DNA of 64,000 nt from Pedobacter sp. Hv1. GTDB taxonomy: Bacteria; Bacteroidota; Bacteroidia; Sphingobacteriales; Sphingobacteriaceae. The notes below the pieces were generated by a model that was not told where the DNA came from, made no database searches, and worked only from the letters and a program-made list of their open reading frames with translations. Of this stretch, positions 53,822-62,137 are shown piece by piece. The translations under genes and the position numbers were made by a program. How positions within the stretch are numbered: position 1 is the first letter of the stretch; each line of letters begins with the position of its first letter. The DNA lies in contig NZ_LLWP01000002.1 of the NCBI RefSeq assembly GCF_001412215.1, forward strand, positions 248,001-312,000. Reading direction: 5' to 3'.

Positions 53822-54649
53822 ATGAATAACAATAATAACATTTTATTAATAGACCCAGCATTTGACCCAGCATCTTCATCAGCTTGCAATCTACTGGTAA
53901 AAGTTGGTACAGACCACCTTTCTTATGCGATCCTTAATAAGGAAACCAAACAGGTTTATGTTGTTTTTGATGAACAGGAATGTGAAGATGGCACGCTAAA
54001 GCTTGCCGAGCGTTTAAAAACAGATCCTTATCTAACCTTAGCTTATCAGGAAGTTAAAACTGCCATATATACCACAGATAGTATAGCCATACCTAATGTG
54101 GCGTATAACGAAAACAGTTTAACTACACATTCAAAATTTTTAACAGGTGCAAACCAAAGTAACCTGTACACACAAAGTCTTAATCATTTTGGCTTTACCA
54201 CTGTTTTTGCACTGCCAAAAACTACAGATCAGCTTTTAAGCACGCATTTAGGCAACCTTAAAAGATATCAGCACAATGCAGGCTTATTCGCATTAGCTGA
54301 AAATATGACCGGAACCAGCTTATGCTTAGATTTTTCTGTAGGCTCATTCCACGCCTTATACCTTAAAGATCAGCAAGTTGTTTTTCAGCAGTGTTATGAA
54401 ATAGACAATATCGAAGAGTTTAATTATTACCTCTTACTGATCATCAATCAGTTAAATATCGACCCTAAAGAAACCAATATCCACTTGGCAGGCATTATCC
54501 ACCTAGAGGATGAAAAATACAATTGCCTGTTAAAATACTTTACCTCCATTCAGTTTATCAATATAGACAATCAGCCTGAGCAAGAGATACTTGATGAAAT
54601 GCCTTTGCATTATTACAGCAGTTTATTAGCCCTAGACCTATGCGTATAA
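53822..54649 (+). CDS. DUF3822 family protein (upstream partner of rsmD)
   Basis: The 275-residue product matches DUF3822, a Bacteroidota family of proteins with an actin-like ATPase-resembling layout (repeated beta strands such as NNILLIDPAFDPASSSACNL and TGTSLCLDFSVGSFHALYLK). It overlaps rsmD by 10 nt, so the two are translationally coupled; the pairing is recurrent in this phylum. The ATG at 53822 is preferred over an upstream TTG inside the -7 element. Function unknown; a link to ribosomal RNA methylation is inferred from linkage. Confidence 0.85.
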   Translation: MNNNNNILLIDPAFDPASSSACNLLVKVGTDHLSYAILNKETKQVYVVFDEQECEDGTLKLAERLKTDPYLTLAYQEVKTAIYTTDSIAIPNVAYNENSLTTHSKFLTGANQSNLYTQSLNHFGFTTVFALPKTTDQLLSTHLGNLKRYQHNAGLFALAENMTGTSLCLDFSVGSFHALYLKDQQVVFQQCYEIDNIEEFNYYLLLIINQLNIDPKETNIHLAGIIHLEDEKYNCLLKYFTSIQFINIDNQPEQEILDEMPLHYYSSLLALDLCV

Positions 54650-55179
54650 TAGGCGGCAAACTAAAAGGCAAACAGTTCAATGCACCTGCCAAACTACCGG
54701 TTAGACCAACCACAGACATGGCCAAAGAGGCCCTTTTTAACATTTTGTACAATACCTACGATTTTGAAGAGTGTAACGTGTTGGATCTTTTTAGTGGCAC
54801 TGGCAGCATCTGTATAGAATTTGCTTCTAGAGGAATTAAACAGGTAACAGCAGTCGACAAGCATTCTGGTTGTGTATTTTGGATCAAATCTGTAATTGCA
54901 CAATATGGATTAAATGAGATTGATGCTCAAAAAGCCGATACTTTTAAGTTTTTGGCACAAGATACCCATCAATATCACATCATTTTTGCCGATCCTCCTT
55001 ACGATTTGCCCAATATTCCGCTCATCCCACAATTGGTAATGGAGCACAACCTGTTAACCGATAACGGCACCTTGATTGTAGAACATCCACCAATGCTGAA
55101 GTTGAACCACCTACCCGGTTTTACTGAAGTAAGGAAATACGGAAATTCTTCTTTTAGTTTTTTTGAAAAGGTTATTTAA
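54640..55179 (+). CDS. rsmD: 16S rRNA (guanine(966)-N2)-methyltransferase
   Basis: RsmD methylates G966 of 16S rRNA. The N-terminus MRIIGGKLKGKQF and KLPVRPTTDMAKEALFNIL are typical. The SAM motif is VLDLFSGTGSICIEFASRG and the catalytic motif is FADPPYDLP (DPPY). At 179 residues it is full length. It ends with an 8-nt overlap with the convergent sialate esterase gene. Confidence 0.95.
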   Translation: MRIIGGKLKGKQFNAPAKLPVRPTTDMAKEALFNILYNTYDFEECNVLDLFSGTGSICIEFASRGIKQVTAVDKHSGCVFWIKSVIAQYGLNEIDAQKADTFKFLAQDTHQYHIIFADPPYDLPNIPLIPQLVMEHNLLTDNGTLIVEHPPMLKLNHLPGFTEVRKYGNSSFSFFEKVI

Positions 55180-56587
55180 TTGGTATAGTTGCTACTTCCC
55201 AGTTATCTGTTCTAAAAGCTGTTAATGGCAAACCCTCTTTATTAAATACGTTAGGCATTGAAGTATTGTCAAATGCAAAACGAACAGCCAATGGTTCTGA
55301 AACGTCTTTGCTCCAAACTACAATCCTGTCTTTTTCCAATTTCACCTCGGCAGGTACAAATACCTTGTTTGCTCCAGCTATCAAAAAATTACTTGGCTCA
55401 CCACTTCCTTTAACCTTAAAACCTGTTGGGGCATGATCAAAAAACAGCATTACCTTTGCAGCTTTCATTTGCATTTGCTTAAAAAGCGGGCTTTGGTAAA
55501 CGCCAACATCTTTTTTATAGGTTTTAGCCAAGGCCAGTTTGGCTAATCTATTGGCTACATCTAATTTATTTTGGGGATGGATGTCATTTACATTATCTAC
55601 CAGATCGCTAATAACCACCATACCTGTATTTGGCAAGGCTAACGACTTTGTTTGTTGCTCTCTAAGTAAGATACCAATGTTTGTGATATCGTATCGGTAA
55701 GGTGCAATCTGTACAAAATAGAAAGGAAATTCTTTTTGCCATTGTTTACGCCAATCCTTGATCATACTGGTAAATAAAGATTGATACGTACCATTGGTTT
55801 TGGTATTGCTTTCGCCTTGGTACCAGATTACCCCAGCAATGTTAAAATTGGTAAGCGGATTGATCATGGCGTTGAAAAGCACACCGGGTTCTACAGGGCA
55901 ACAAGGCCCCCTTACTAATTTGGAGGCGGCATTTTTTAAGGTCTCATTACTAGTGATGACTTGGCTGGCTGTCCATGCTTCTGCAGCTGTACCACCCCAA
56001 CTGGCATTGATGATACCCACTGGCACGCCTAATTCTTTTTGTAATTTTTTAGCATAAAAGTACCCAATTGCACTAAATCCCTTCAAACTTTCTGGCCCAC
56101 AAACCTTCCATTGGCCTAAACAATCGGCCTGGGGGGTATCTGCTGTGGTTTTCGGCACATGAAACAAACGAATTTGATCGTTTGCGCTTTTGGGCATCTC
56201 TTCTAGTATTTGCTTATTGCCTTCATTACTGCTCCATTCCATGTTCGATTGGCCAGAACACACCCAAACTTCTCCAATAAGTATATTTGTTAATACAATT
56301 TGATTATTGCCCTTAATGGTAATCGTATACGGACCACCAGCCTTTGGAGTAGCTATATTTAGCTTCCATTGGGCATTATCATTAGCGGTTACAGCATACT
56401 TTTTATTACTCCAAGAGGTGGTAATGTAAATTTTTTCGGCAGGATCAGACCAGCCCCACAAATTGACATTGGATTGTCGCTGAAGGACCATGTTGCTGGC
56501 AATTACTGCTGGTAAGCGAACATTTGCATTGCTTTTTCCTTGACAAAGCATAAGGCTTGTCAAAAGGATTAAAAATATTTTTTTCAT
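55172..56587 (-). CDS. Exported sialate O-acetylesterase-like SGNH hydrolase
   Basis: The signal peptide MKKIFLILLTSLMLCQGKSN precedes a beta domain (25-100) and an SGNH esterase domain. Catalytic Ser114 is in CSGQSNMEW, with further blocks WYQGESNTKTNGTYQ and NDIHPQNK, which carries the catalytic Asp/His. Residues ~390-471 form a C-terminal beta domain. Such enzymes remove O-acetyl groups from sialic acid or plant polysaccharides such as xylan. No polysaccharide-utilisation genes are adjacent. Confidence 0.92.
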   Translation of the reverse strand: MKKIFLILLTSLMLCQGKSNANVRLPAVIASNMVLQRQSNVNLWGWSDPAEKIYITTSWSNKKYAVTANDNAQWKLNIATPKAGGPYTITIKGNNQIVLTNILIGEVWVCSGQSNMEWSSNEGNKQILEEMPKSANDQIRLFHVPKTTADTPQADCLGQWKVCGPESLKGFSAIGYFYAKKLQKELGVPVGIINASWGGTAAEAWTASQVITSNETLKNAASKLVRGPCCPVEPGVLFNAMINPLTNFNIAGVIWYQGESNTKTNGTYQSLFTSMIKDWRKQWQKEFPFYFVQIAPYRYDITNIGILLREQQTKSLALPNTGMVVISDLVDNVNDIHPQNKLDVANRLAKLALAKTYKKDVGVYQSPLFKQMQMKAAKVMLFFDHAPTGFKVKGSGEPSNFLIAGANKVFVPAEVKLEKDRIVVWSKDVSEPLAVRFAFDNTSMPNVFNKEGLPLTAFRTDNWEVATIPIK

Positions 56588-57090
56588 AAAAGTTGATCAT
56601 AGGTGATTAAAAATAGAAAATTAAATCGATTTGTTTAAATTTATTAGTGCTTTGGTTTAGGTAGGGAATAGGGAATTGTAAATAGATTCAATAGTATAAA
56701 GTATAAAGACAGGGTAGAGAATAGGGAATGGGAAATAGGGAATAGATTCAATAGTACTAAGTAGTAAGTATAAAGATTAAGCAAAACATCTCAATTTTGT
56801 GAATACGCCCAGTAAACTTCACATTTTGTGAATACTTTCAACTTTACACTTTTAACGCCGAATTGTCACACTGAGCTTGTCGAAGTGTAATTACCAAAAA
56901 GTCTTCGACAGGCTCAGACTGACAAATTTATTGGTTCATTGGTCAATAGTTCATTAGTACAAAGTAGTAAGTACTAAGTATAAAGACCTAGCAAATTATC
57001 TCGATTTTGTGAACAGGACTTACTTAAAACTTATAACGTATAACTTTCTACCTTCAACTTTTCACTTTCCACTTTAAACTTTCTCCTTAA
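56588..57090. repeat. Repeat-rich intergenic region, locus 3 of the AAGTA/AACTT family
   Basis: No gene is seen in this 500-nt gap. It contains two copies of a block reading AGTAxxAAGTAGTAAGTA, then AAAGA, AGCAAA and ATCTCxATTTTGTGAA (near 56,750-56,806 and 56,957-57,016), a separate REP-like inverted repeat, and at 57,022-57,085 an ACTTxxAACTT stretch nearly identical to locus 1 (AACTTATAACGTATAAC). Confidence 0.75.
56863..56925. repeat. REP-like inverted repeat
   Basis: GTCACACTGAGCTTGTCGAA (56,865-) and CTTCGACAGGCTCAGACTGA form an imperfect 21-bp inverted repeat (3 mismatches) around a 17-nt loop. Elements with this GAGCxTGTCGAAG core are, to my knowledge, scattered widely in Bacteroidota genomes. 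Confidence 0.7.
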
Positions 57091-57096
57091 CTTCCC

Positions 57097-57104
57097 TATA
57101 TTTG
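57097..57104 (+). promoter_or_regulatory. -7 promoter element TATATTTG for coaD
   Basis: Matches TAnnTTTG, with TTTA 20 nt upstream as a possible -33. It ends only 3 nt before the coaD ATG, predicting a leaderless mRNA. Confidence 0.55.
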
Positions 57105-57107
57105 AAT

Positions 57108-57569
57108 ATGAAAATAGCGTTATTTCCTGGCTCATTTGATCCGATTACCATTGCACATGTTGATATTTTAAAGAGGTCTTTACCCCTATTTGATCGTGTT
57201 GTTGTAGGCATAGGCTTAAATAGCTCGAAACAGAATTTCCTGTCGGCAGAAAAAAGAGAAGAGATTGTAAAAAGCATTTTCACTTCTTATGCCAATGTTG
57301 AAGTACAGTTATACGAAGGATTAACAGTCGACTTCTGTCGTAAGATTGATGCAAAGTATATGGTTCGTGGGATCCGATCGGCCTCAGATTTTGAGTACGA
57401 ACGAGCAATCGCCCAGATTAACCAAACCATGATGCCCGATGTAGAAACCATTCTATTGTTAAGCAAGCCCGAGTATTCGGCCATTAGCTCTACCATTGTT
57501 CGCGATATTTTGCGCAATAATGGAGATGTAAGTCCTTTTGTACCTCAAGAGGCATTGAATTTCTTATAA
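57108..57569 (+). CDS. coaD: Phosphopantetheine adenylyltransferase
   Basis: CoaD joins ATP and 4'-phosphopantetheine to make dephospho-CoA, the penultimate step of CoA synthesis. The nucleotidyltransferase signature is FPGSFDPITIAHVDI with His17; the usual Gly before this His is Ala here. RGIRSASDFEYERAIAQIN and the ISSTIVRDI block complete the family pattern. At 153 residues it is normal. The ATG at 57108 is used; the TTG two codons upstream is part of the promoter box. Confidence 0.95.
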   Translation: MKIALFPGSFDPITIAHVDILKRSLPLFDRVVVGIGLNSSKQNFLSAEKREEIVKSIFTSYANVEVQLYEGLTVDFCRKIDAKYMVRGIRSASDFEYERAIAQINQTMMPDVETILLLSKPEYSAISSTIVRDILRNNGDVSPFVPQEALNFL

Positions 57570-57707
57570 GTTAAATTCATTTTTCTAAAAAAACGTAAAA
57601 ACATCGCTATCAATCAGGCTATTACAATAAAGTTTAAAAAATTTTATTTTCTAATGTAACGTTTTAAAAAATCGCCTACTAATGGGGTAAATTAAAACAA
57701 TACAATT

Positions 57708-58592
57708 ATGAAAACCTTAAACACCACCTTCGTTCAAACTTTAAAAGTTAGCTTTTTACTGATCATCCTTTTTATAGGCTCAAATACGTATGCCCAAAAT
57801 AAAAATAAAGACAATGCCTTATTATGGAAAATTGAGGGTAACGGATTGCAAAAACCATCTTATTTATTTGGTACCGTACACATGATCTGCGAAGACAAAT
57901 TCTCGATGCCTGCAAAAGTGAAAAATGCAATTGACCAGACCGAACAAAGTTATTTAGAGATTAATTTAGCTGCGCCAGATGTTGCTGCCCAAAGTCAGAA
58001 GTACATGAAAAGCACGCAGCCCCTATCAGCCCAAATTAGTGCTGCAGATTACAAAATTGTAGATTCTGTGGTTAACAAAAAGCTAAAAGTTGGCCTTAAG
58101 CAATTAGAAAACATCAAGCCGATGCTAATCGTGGCTTCTATATTCCAGGCTTCCTTTACCTGTAAGGTGATGAGCTTTGAGAGCGAGATCATCAAGCAGA
58201 CCAAAGCAGCCAACAAATCTATTGAGGGTTTGTCTACTATTGAAGAACAGTACTCTTTTTTGGATAAGATTTTTGATCCAAAAGATATGGCCAGCTATCT
58301 AAAAATGAACAATGATGCAGAAATGAACAAAATTTTCAAAACCATTTACGAAGCTTATGTAGTTGAAGATGTGAACACCATTGACCAATTGATGTTAGAG
58401 TTTAGCACCACCAACCCAGAGGGATACCGTCAGTTATTGCCTGTACGTAACCATTTATGGGCCGATAGAATGCCAGCCATTATGAAAAACAAATCGACAT
58501 TTTTTGGCATTGGTTGCGGACATTTATTAGGTAAAGAAGGCGTAATTTCGCTTTTAAGATCAAAAGGTTATAAAGTTACACCTGTTCATTAA
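57708..58592 (+). CDS. Exported TraB/GumN family protein
   Basis: After an N-terminal signal (KVSFLLIILFIGSNTYAQ) the protein shows the TraB/GumN (TIKI-like) pattern: WKIEGNGLQKPSYLFGTVHM at the start, a conserved Glu in YLEINLAAP and the C-terminal FFGIGCGHLLGKEGVISLLR. These conserved His/Glu residues form a putative metal-protease site in the TIKI superfamily. The 294-residue length is typical. An ECF sigma gene follows 20 nt later, so they may share a transcript. Confidence 0.88.
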   Translation: MKTLNTTFVQTLKVSFLLIILFIGSNTYAQNKNKDNALLWKIEGNGLQKPSYLFGTVHMICEDKFSMPAKVKNAIDQTEQSYLEINLAAPDVAAQSQKYMKSTQPLSAQISAADYKIVDSVVNKKLKVGLKQLENIKPMLIVASIFQASFTCKVMSFESEIIKQTKAANKSIEGLSTIEEQYSFLDKIFDPKDMASYLKMNNDAEMNKIFKTIYEAYVVEDVNTIDQLMLEFSTTNPEGYRQLLPVRNHLWADRMPAIMKNKSTFFGIGCGHLLGKEGVISLLRSKGYKVTPVH

Positions 58593-58612
58593 TCACGAAC
58601 ACAGATTTAAGC

Positions 58613-59119
58613 ATGTCGGGAGCAGCAGCACAGCCATTTCTAGAATTGATCAACACCAACAAGGGCATTATCCATAAAGTTGCCAAAATGTACATGGATA
58701 AAGCAGAAGATCAAGAAGACCTCTTCCAAGAAATTGTAATGCAGTTATGGAAAGCTTACCCAAGTTTTAAAGGAAATAGCAAATTTACAACCTGGATGTA
58801 CCGGGTGGCACTCAACACGGCCATTGTATTCTTTAAAAAAGAGAACAAAAAGATCGACAAAACTACCTTAACGGAACATATCGATATAGCCGATGTTAAC
58901 GAAAGTGATGATAAAGAAGAAAAACTGGCTTATTTATACAAAGCCGTACAAGAGTTAAATTCGATAGAGAAAGCATTGATCTTTTTGTTTTTGGAAGACC
59001 AATCGCACAAAGAAATCGCACAGAATTTGGGTATTAGCGAAATTAATGCCCGAGTTAAATTAAACAGGACCAAAGAAAAATTACAATCCATTATTAAAAA
59101 GAACGGTTATGAATTTTGA
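58613..59119 (+). CDS. ECF-type RNA polymerase sigma factor
   Basis: The 168-residue protein has sigma region 2 (DQEDLFQEIVMQLWKAYPSF, KFTTWMYRVALNTAIVFFK) and region 4 (SHKEIAQNLGISEINARVKL, with the recognition helix). It lacks regions 1 and 3 as ECF sigmas do. It overlaps the downstream membrane-protein gene by 11 nt, the arrangement usual for a sigma with its anti-sigma, but the partner is not a standard one. Target promoters unknown. Confidence 0.93.
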   Translation: MSGAAAQPFLELINTNKGIIHKVAKMYMDKAEDQEDLFQEIVMQLWKAYPSFKGNSKFTTWMYRVALNTAIVFFKKENKKIDKTTLTEHIDIADVNESDDKEEKLAYLYKAVQELNSIEKALIFLFLEDQSHKEIAQNLGISEINARVKLNRTKEKLQSIIKKNGYEF

Positions 59120-59711
59120 TCAATTGAAAAACGAATGGAACAAAGAAGAGGCTAATGGCCTAATTGTTTCAGAAAATATATTAAAAATAAAAGAAGCACA
59201 TACACCGATAGACAATATCAGAAAAAAAATGAAATCGGAGTTTTTTACGCAAATATTGTCATTAATAGTGTTGGCATTTATACCCAGAATATTCAATTTC
59301 TCTCCAGAAATGAAACCTATTTTTATTGCCTTTTATGCTATGGCTTCGGGTTTTACAGCTTATTATTTTTTTAAGTTTTATCTCATCTATAAAAACTCAT
59401 ACAACATGACCATAGATACCCGAAAAAACCTGTTGTGGTTCTATTATGAAATGAAACTGAACATTGAATTGTACAAGGCTTTAACTTACATGCTGGGTCT
59501 CATTGCACTTGCAGGTTTCATTGCCTATATCTTTATCAATAAAGGAGCTCCGATAAATGTAGATGCTAAGAAACTTACTTTTGTGATTGTATTGGTCTGT
59601 TTCTCTTCTATTTTTTTGATAGGACTGGCTACCGAACTTTGGACCAGATACTACTACGGAAAAGACCTCAAAAAGGTAAAAGATATTATTGACCAATTGG
59701 ATGATGAATAA
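59109..59711 (+). CDS. Membrane protein coupled to the ECF sigma factor
   Basis: The 200-residue protein has a soluble N-terminal ~45 residues (NFDQLKNEWNKEEANGLIVS), then four membrane helices at about 46-62, 70-90, 122-142 and 155-175, and a short C-terminal charged tail. There is no ZAS zinc motif or FecR domain. Overlap with the sigma gene suggests it could act as a non-canonical anti-sigma, with the N-terminal segment binding sigma. This is inference from position. Confidence 0.75.
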   Translation: MNFDQLKNEWNKEEANGLIVSENILKIKEAHTPIDNIRKKMKSEFFTQILSLIVLAFIPRIFNFSPEMKPIFIAFYAMASGFTAYYFFKFYLIYKNSYNMTIDTRKNLLWFYYEMKLNIELYKALTYMLGLIALAGFIAYIFINKGAPINVDAKKLTFVIVLVCFSSIFLIGLATELWTRYYYGKDLKKVKDIIDQLDDE

Positions 59712-59837
59712 GTAAATCTGTTGATTTTTAGTTAAAATATCCCTAATTGATCATCAATTCTCGATCAACAATGCTGGCCAAAGCATAGCATGGCCTAATT
59801 ATTGAACTGTTTGAGATCACAATTAAAAACACTCCAA

Positions 59838-60320
59838 ATGAAACTTTTAAAAATTAGCGCCTTCGCTTTAACTATTGCCCTATCTGCATGTAACAACAAC
59901 AAATCAGAACCGGCACAAACAGCAACACCAAAGACAAGTGATGTGGTGATTGGCAATTACGCCTCTAGCGATTATGAAAAACGTAAAGAAGGCTATGATT
60001 GGGTGGGTGTAATGGTAACCAAAAATAACGACAGCACCGTACATATTTCTATACGCTCTCGTGCCGACATTAAAAAACCAACCTGTACTTTTGATGCAGA
60101 TGCAAAAAGACTAAATGATTCGGTGTATAAGGCCAATGTAATGGGTAAAGACATTTTATTTAACTTTAACCCAAGCCAAATGAGCATTGCTACAGCACGC
60201 AAAGAAGACGAAGGCATATTGAATTACTTTTGCTCTGGTGGGGGTAGTTTAGCGGGTATTTTTAACAAGACAACGGCACCTTTGGATAGCATTCAGATAG
60301 ACAAAGCCAAGCTTAAGTAA
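59838..60320 (+). CDS. Small lipoprotein of unknown function
   Basis: The ATG at 59838 gives MKLLKISAFALTIALSAC, a lipoprotein signal with lipidated Cys18. The mature ~140 residues form a probable beta-rich domain (SSDYEKRKEGYDWVGVMVTK, STVHISIRSRADIKKPTCTF, LFNFNPSQMSIATARKED) ending in LDSIQIDKAKLK. I recognise no family. It stands alone between the sigma operon and a bidirectional terminator. Confidence 0.75.
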   Translation: MKLLKISAFALTIALSACNNNKSEPAQTATPKTSDVVIGNYASSDYEKRKEGYDWVGVMVTKNNDSTVHISIRSRADIKKPTCTFDADAKRLNDSVYKANVMGKDILFNFNPSQMSIATARKEDEGILNYFCSGGGSLAGIFNKTTAPLDSIQIDKAKLK

Positions 60321-60362
60321 AACGTAACATGAAATGAGGATTTGATCCTCTTTCGTCAAAAT

Positions 60363-60389
60363 AAAAAGCCACTCTTGGAGTGGCTTTTT
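60363..60389. terminator. Bidirectional terminator between lipoprotein and NUDIX genes
   Basis: A perfect 12-bp stem (AAAAAGCCACTC with GAGTGGCTTTTT) closes on a TTG triloop. A and T tracts on both sides suit both converging genes. Confidence 0.9.
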
Positions 60390-60409
60390 ATTTTGATGAT
60401 TAAATGAGT

Positions 60410-61021
60410 TTAGGCAATTTTTGCAGTTTCCAATACATCCATAATAGAAGGAAAAGTATTTTTAACCACTGGCGCCAATTGTGTTGATGAGAGCCAAACC
60501 GCTTTATCAATCCCCTCCTCTTTTTGAGGGATCAATTTCGGTATTCCTTTCACTAGCATTCTATACCAGTTTGTTCGTTTCAAGATCACTTTACCATTTA
60601 ACTCGTAAATATGATAGGTTTTACACAATAGTGCATCTCTCTTCTCTATCTTCACCCCGCACTCTTCTTCTACCTCTCTAATGGCTGTTTTTTTGAGCTT
60701 TTCGTCTTTTTCTACCTTTCCTTTTGGCAAGTCCCATCGTTTATTTCTAAAAATAAATAAGAACTCTCCATTTGCATTTTCTACCAAACCACCAGCCGCT
60801 TTAATTATGGTTAATTTTTTCTTGATGCTGCTAAACAATTCTTTCGGGTTTTTATGCACTAAAATGTAGTCTTTTTTTCCAGCTTTTTTAAGGTTTTTGT
60901 AAAATGTTACAAAATCAAAACCCTCTGTTTCAAGTTGTTGAATTTTTGCAATTTGTTTAGGCACCATATCTGCTATAAACAAAGTATTATCGTTAATATA
61001 AATTCTGTATTTTTGAGCCAT
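60410..61021 (-). CDS. NUDIX hydrolase
   Basis: The NUDIX box is complete: GKVEKDE, seven residues, REVEEECGV (residues 101-123), for metal-dependent pyrophosphate cleavage. It is preceded by AAGGLVENANGEFLFIFRNK and RWDLPK. An extra ~70-residue N-terminal domain (YRIYINDNTLFIAD) is typical of a Bacteroidota subgroup. The start MAQKYRIYIND is preferred; an ATG 26 codons earlier would read 78 nt into pyrE. Its start codon overlaps that of pyrE on the other strand (CATG). Substrate unknown. Confidence 0.9.
   Translation of the reverse strand: MAQKYRIYINDNTLFIADMVPKQIAKIQQLETEGFDFVTFYKNLKKAGKKDYILVHKNPKELFSSIKKKLTIIKAAGGLVENANGEFLFIFRNKRWDLPKGKVEKDEKLKKTAIREVEEECGVKIEKRDALLCKTYHIYELNGKVILKRTNWYRMLVKGIPKLIPQKEEGIDKAVWLSSTQLAPVVKNTFPSIMDVLETAKIA
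61008..61015 (+). promoter_or_regulatory. -7 promoter element TATTTTTG for pyrE
   Basis: Matches TAnnTTTG and ends 4 nt before the pyrE ATG, inside the first codons of the divergent NUDIX gene. Transcription would start at or near the pyrE start codon. Confidence 0.5.
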
Positions 61022-61679
61022 GTATAATAAAAGTGATATTGAATTAAAGGTAGCTGAATTTTTATTACAAATTAAAGCAATTAAATTACAACCTAACAAT
61101 CCATTTACTTGGGCGTCGGGTTGGAAGTCTCCAATTTACTGCGACAACCGCATTTCGTTGTCTCACCCATCTGTTAGAACCTACATCCGCCAGAAACTGG
61201 CACAACTGATCCAAGAAGAATATGGTGCAGTTGATGTAATTGCTGGTGTAGCTACTGCAGGTATCCCACAGGGTGTATTGGTTGCCCAAGAATTAGGCTT
61301 ACCGTTTATTTATGTAAGATCTAAAGCGAAAGAACATGGCACCGGTAGCTTAATTGAAGGAGAAATTATCGAAGGCCAACGTGTTGTGGTGATCGAGGAT
61401 CTAATTTCTACCGGAAAAAGCAGTTTACAGGCTGTTGAGGCATTGCGTGCTGCAGGCTTATCGGTTGCAGGTTTGGTAGCCATATTTACCTACGGACTTA
61501 ATCAAGCTGACGAGAATTTTGCGAATGCTAAATGTCGTTATTCAACGTTATCAAACTACAGCACTTTAATTAGCTATGCTGCAGAACATAGCTTTATTGC
61601 GCAAAACGAAATAGAATTATTAAACAAATGGCGTGAAAACCCAGCCGATTGGGGAAAAGAGCTAGAGCAATTAACTTAA
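61020..61679 (+). CDS. pyrE: Orotate phosphoribosyltransferase
   Basis: PyrE makes OMP from orotate and PRPP in pyrimidine synthesis. The PRPP-binding motif VVVIEDLISTGKS lies at 122-134 and the flexible catalytic loop region at RSKAKEHGTGSLIEG. FTWASGWKSPIYCDNR near residue 29 is the family N-terminal block. At 219 residues it is full length. The first codon overlaps the divergent NUDIX start. A SRPBCC gene follows 5 nt later. Confidence 0.95.
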   Translation: MYNKSDIELKVAEFLLQIKAIKLQPNNPFTWASGWKSPIYCDNRISLSHPSVRTYIRQKLAQLIQEEYGAVDVIAGVATAGIPQGVLVAQELGLPFIYVRSKAKEHGTGSLIEGEIIEGQRVVVIEDLISTGKSSLQAVEALRAAGLSVAGLVAIFTYGLNQADENFANAKCRYSTLSNYSTLISYAAEHSFIAQNEIELLNKWRENPADWGKELEQLT

Positions 61680-61684
61680 TTGAT

Positions 61685-62083
61685 ATGACCATTATAGAAA
61701 GTACTGTTGAATTAAACCTACCAATTGATAAGGTTTATGGTTTTTTAGAAGATTTGAATAACCACCAACAATTAATGCCTGAGAATATTTACAATTGGTC
61801 ATCTACTACAGACGAAGCTAGTTTTACCATACAGAACATGGCCAAATTAGCCATTAAAATTTCTAATCGGGTGCCGAACAGCGAAATTACCGCCATACCT
61901 ACAGAGAAACCTCCTTTTGATGTAGAATTGAAATGGACAGTGGCTCCAAACGAAAATGGAGGTACCATAGCCAAACACATCATCTCTGCAGATTTAAACA
62001 TGATGATGAAAATGTTAGCCTCAGGTCCGTTACAAAAACTGGCCGACCACCAAACACAAAAATTAAAAGAAGTATTAAGTTAA
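61685..62083 (+). CDS. SRPBCC-superfamily protein
   Basis: The 132-residue protein has the START/SRPBCC layout: VELNLPIDKVYGFLEDLNNH at the N-terminus, central strands (ASFTIQNMAKLAIKI, FDVELKWTVAPNENGGTIAK) and a long C-terminal helix (KMLASGPLQKLADHQTQKLK). Such proteins bind a hydrophobic ligand in a deep cavity. It starts 5 nt after pyrE, so both are cotranscribed. A role in pyrimidine synthesis is not implied by the fold. Confidence 0.85.
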   Translation: MTIIESTVELNLPIDKVYGFLEDLNNHQQLMPENIYNWSSTTDEASFTIQNMAKLAIKISNRVPNSEITAIPTEKPPFDVELKWTVAPNENGGTIAKHIISADLNMMMKMLASGPLQKLADHQTQKLKEVLS

Positions 62084-62103
62084 TATTTCATAGCCATAGC
62101 TTC

Positions 62104-62137
62104 AAAGCCAATTGCGATAACGTAATTGGCTTTTTTT
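62104..62137 (+). terminator. Terminator after the pyrE operon
   Basis: A perfect 10-bp stem (AAAGCCAATT with AATTGGCTTT) with a 10-nt loop is followed by TTTTTT, 20 nt past the stop. Confidence 0.88.
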
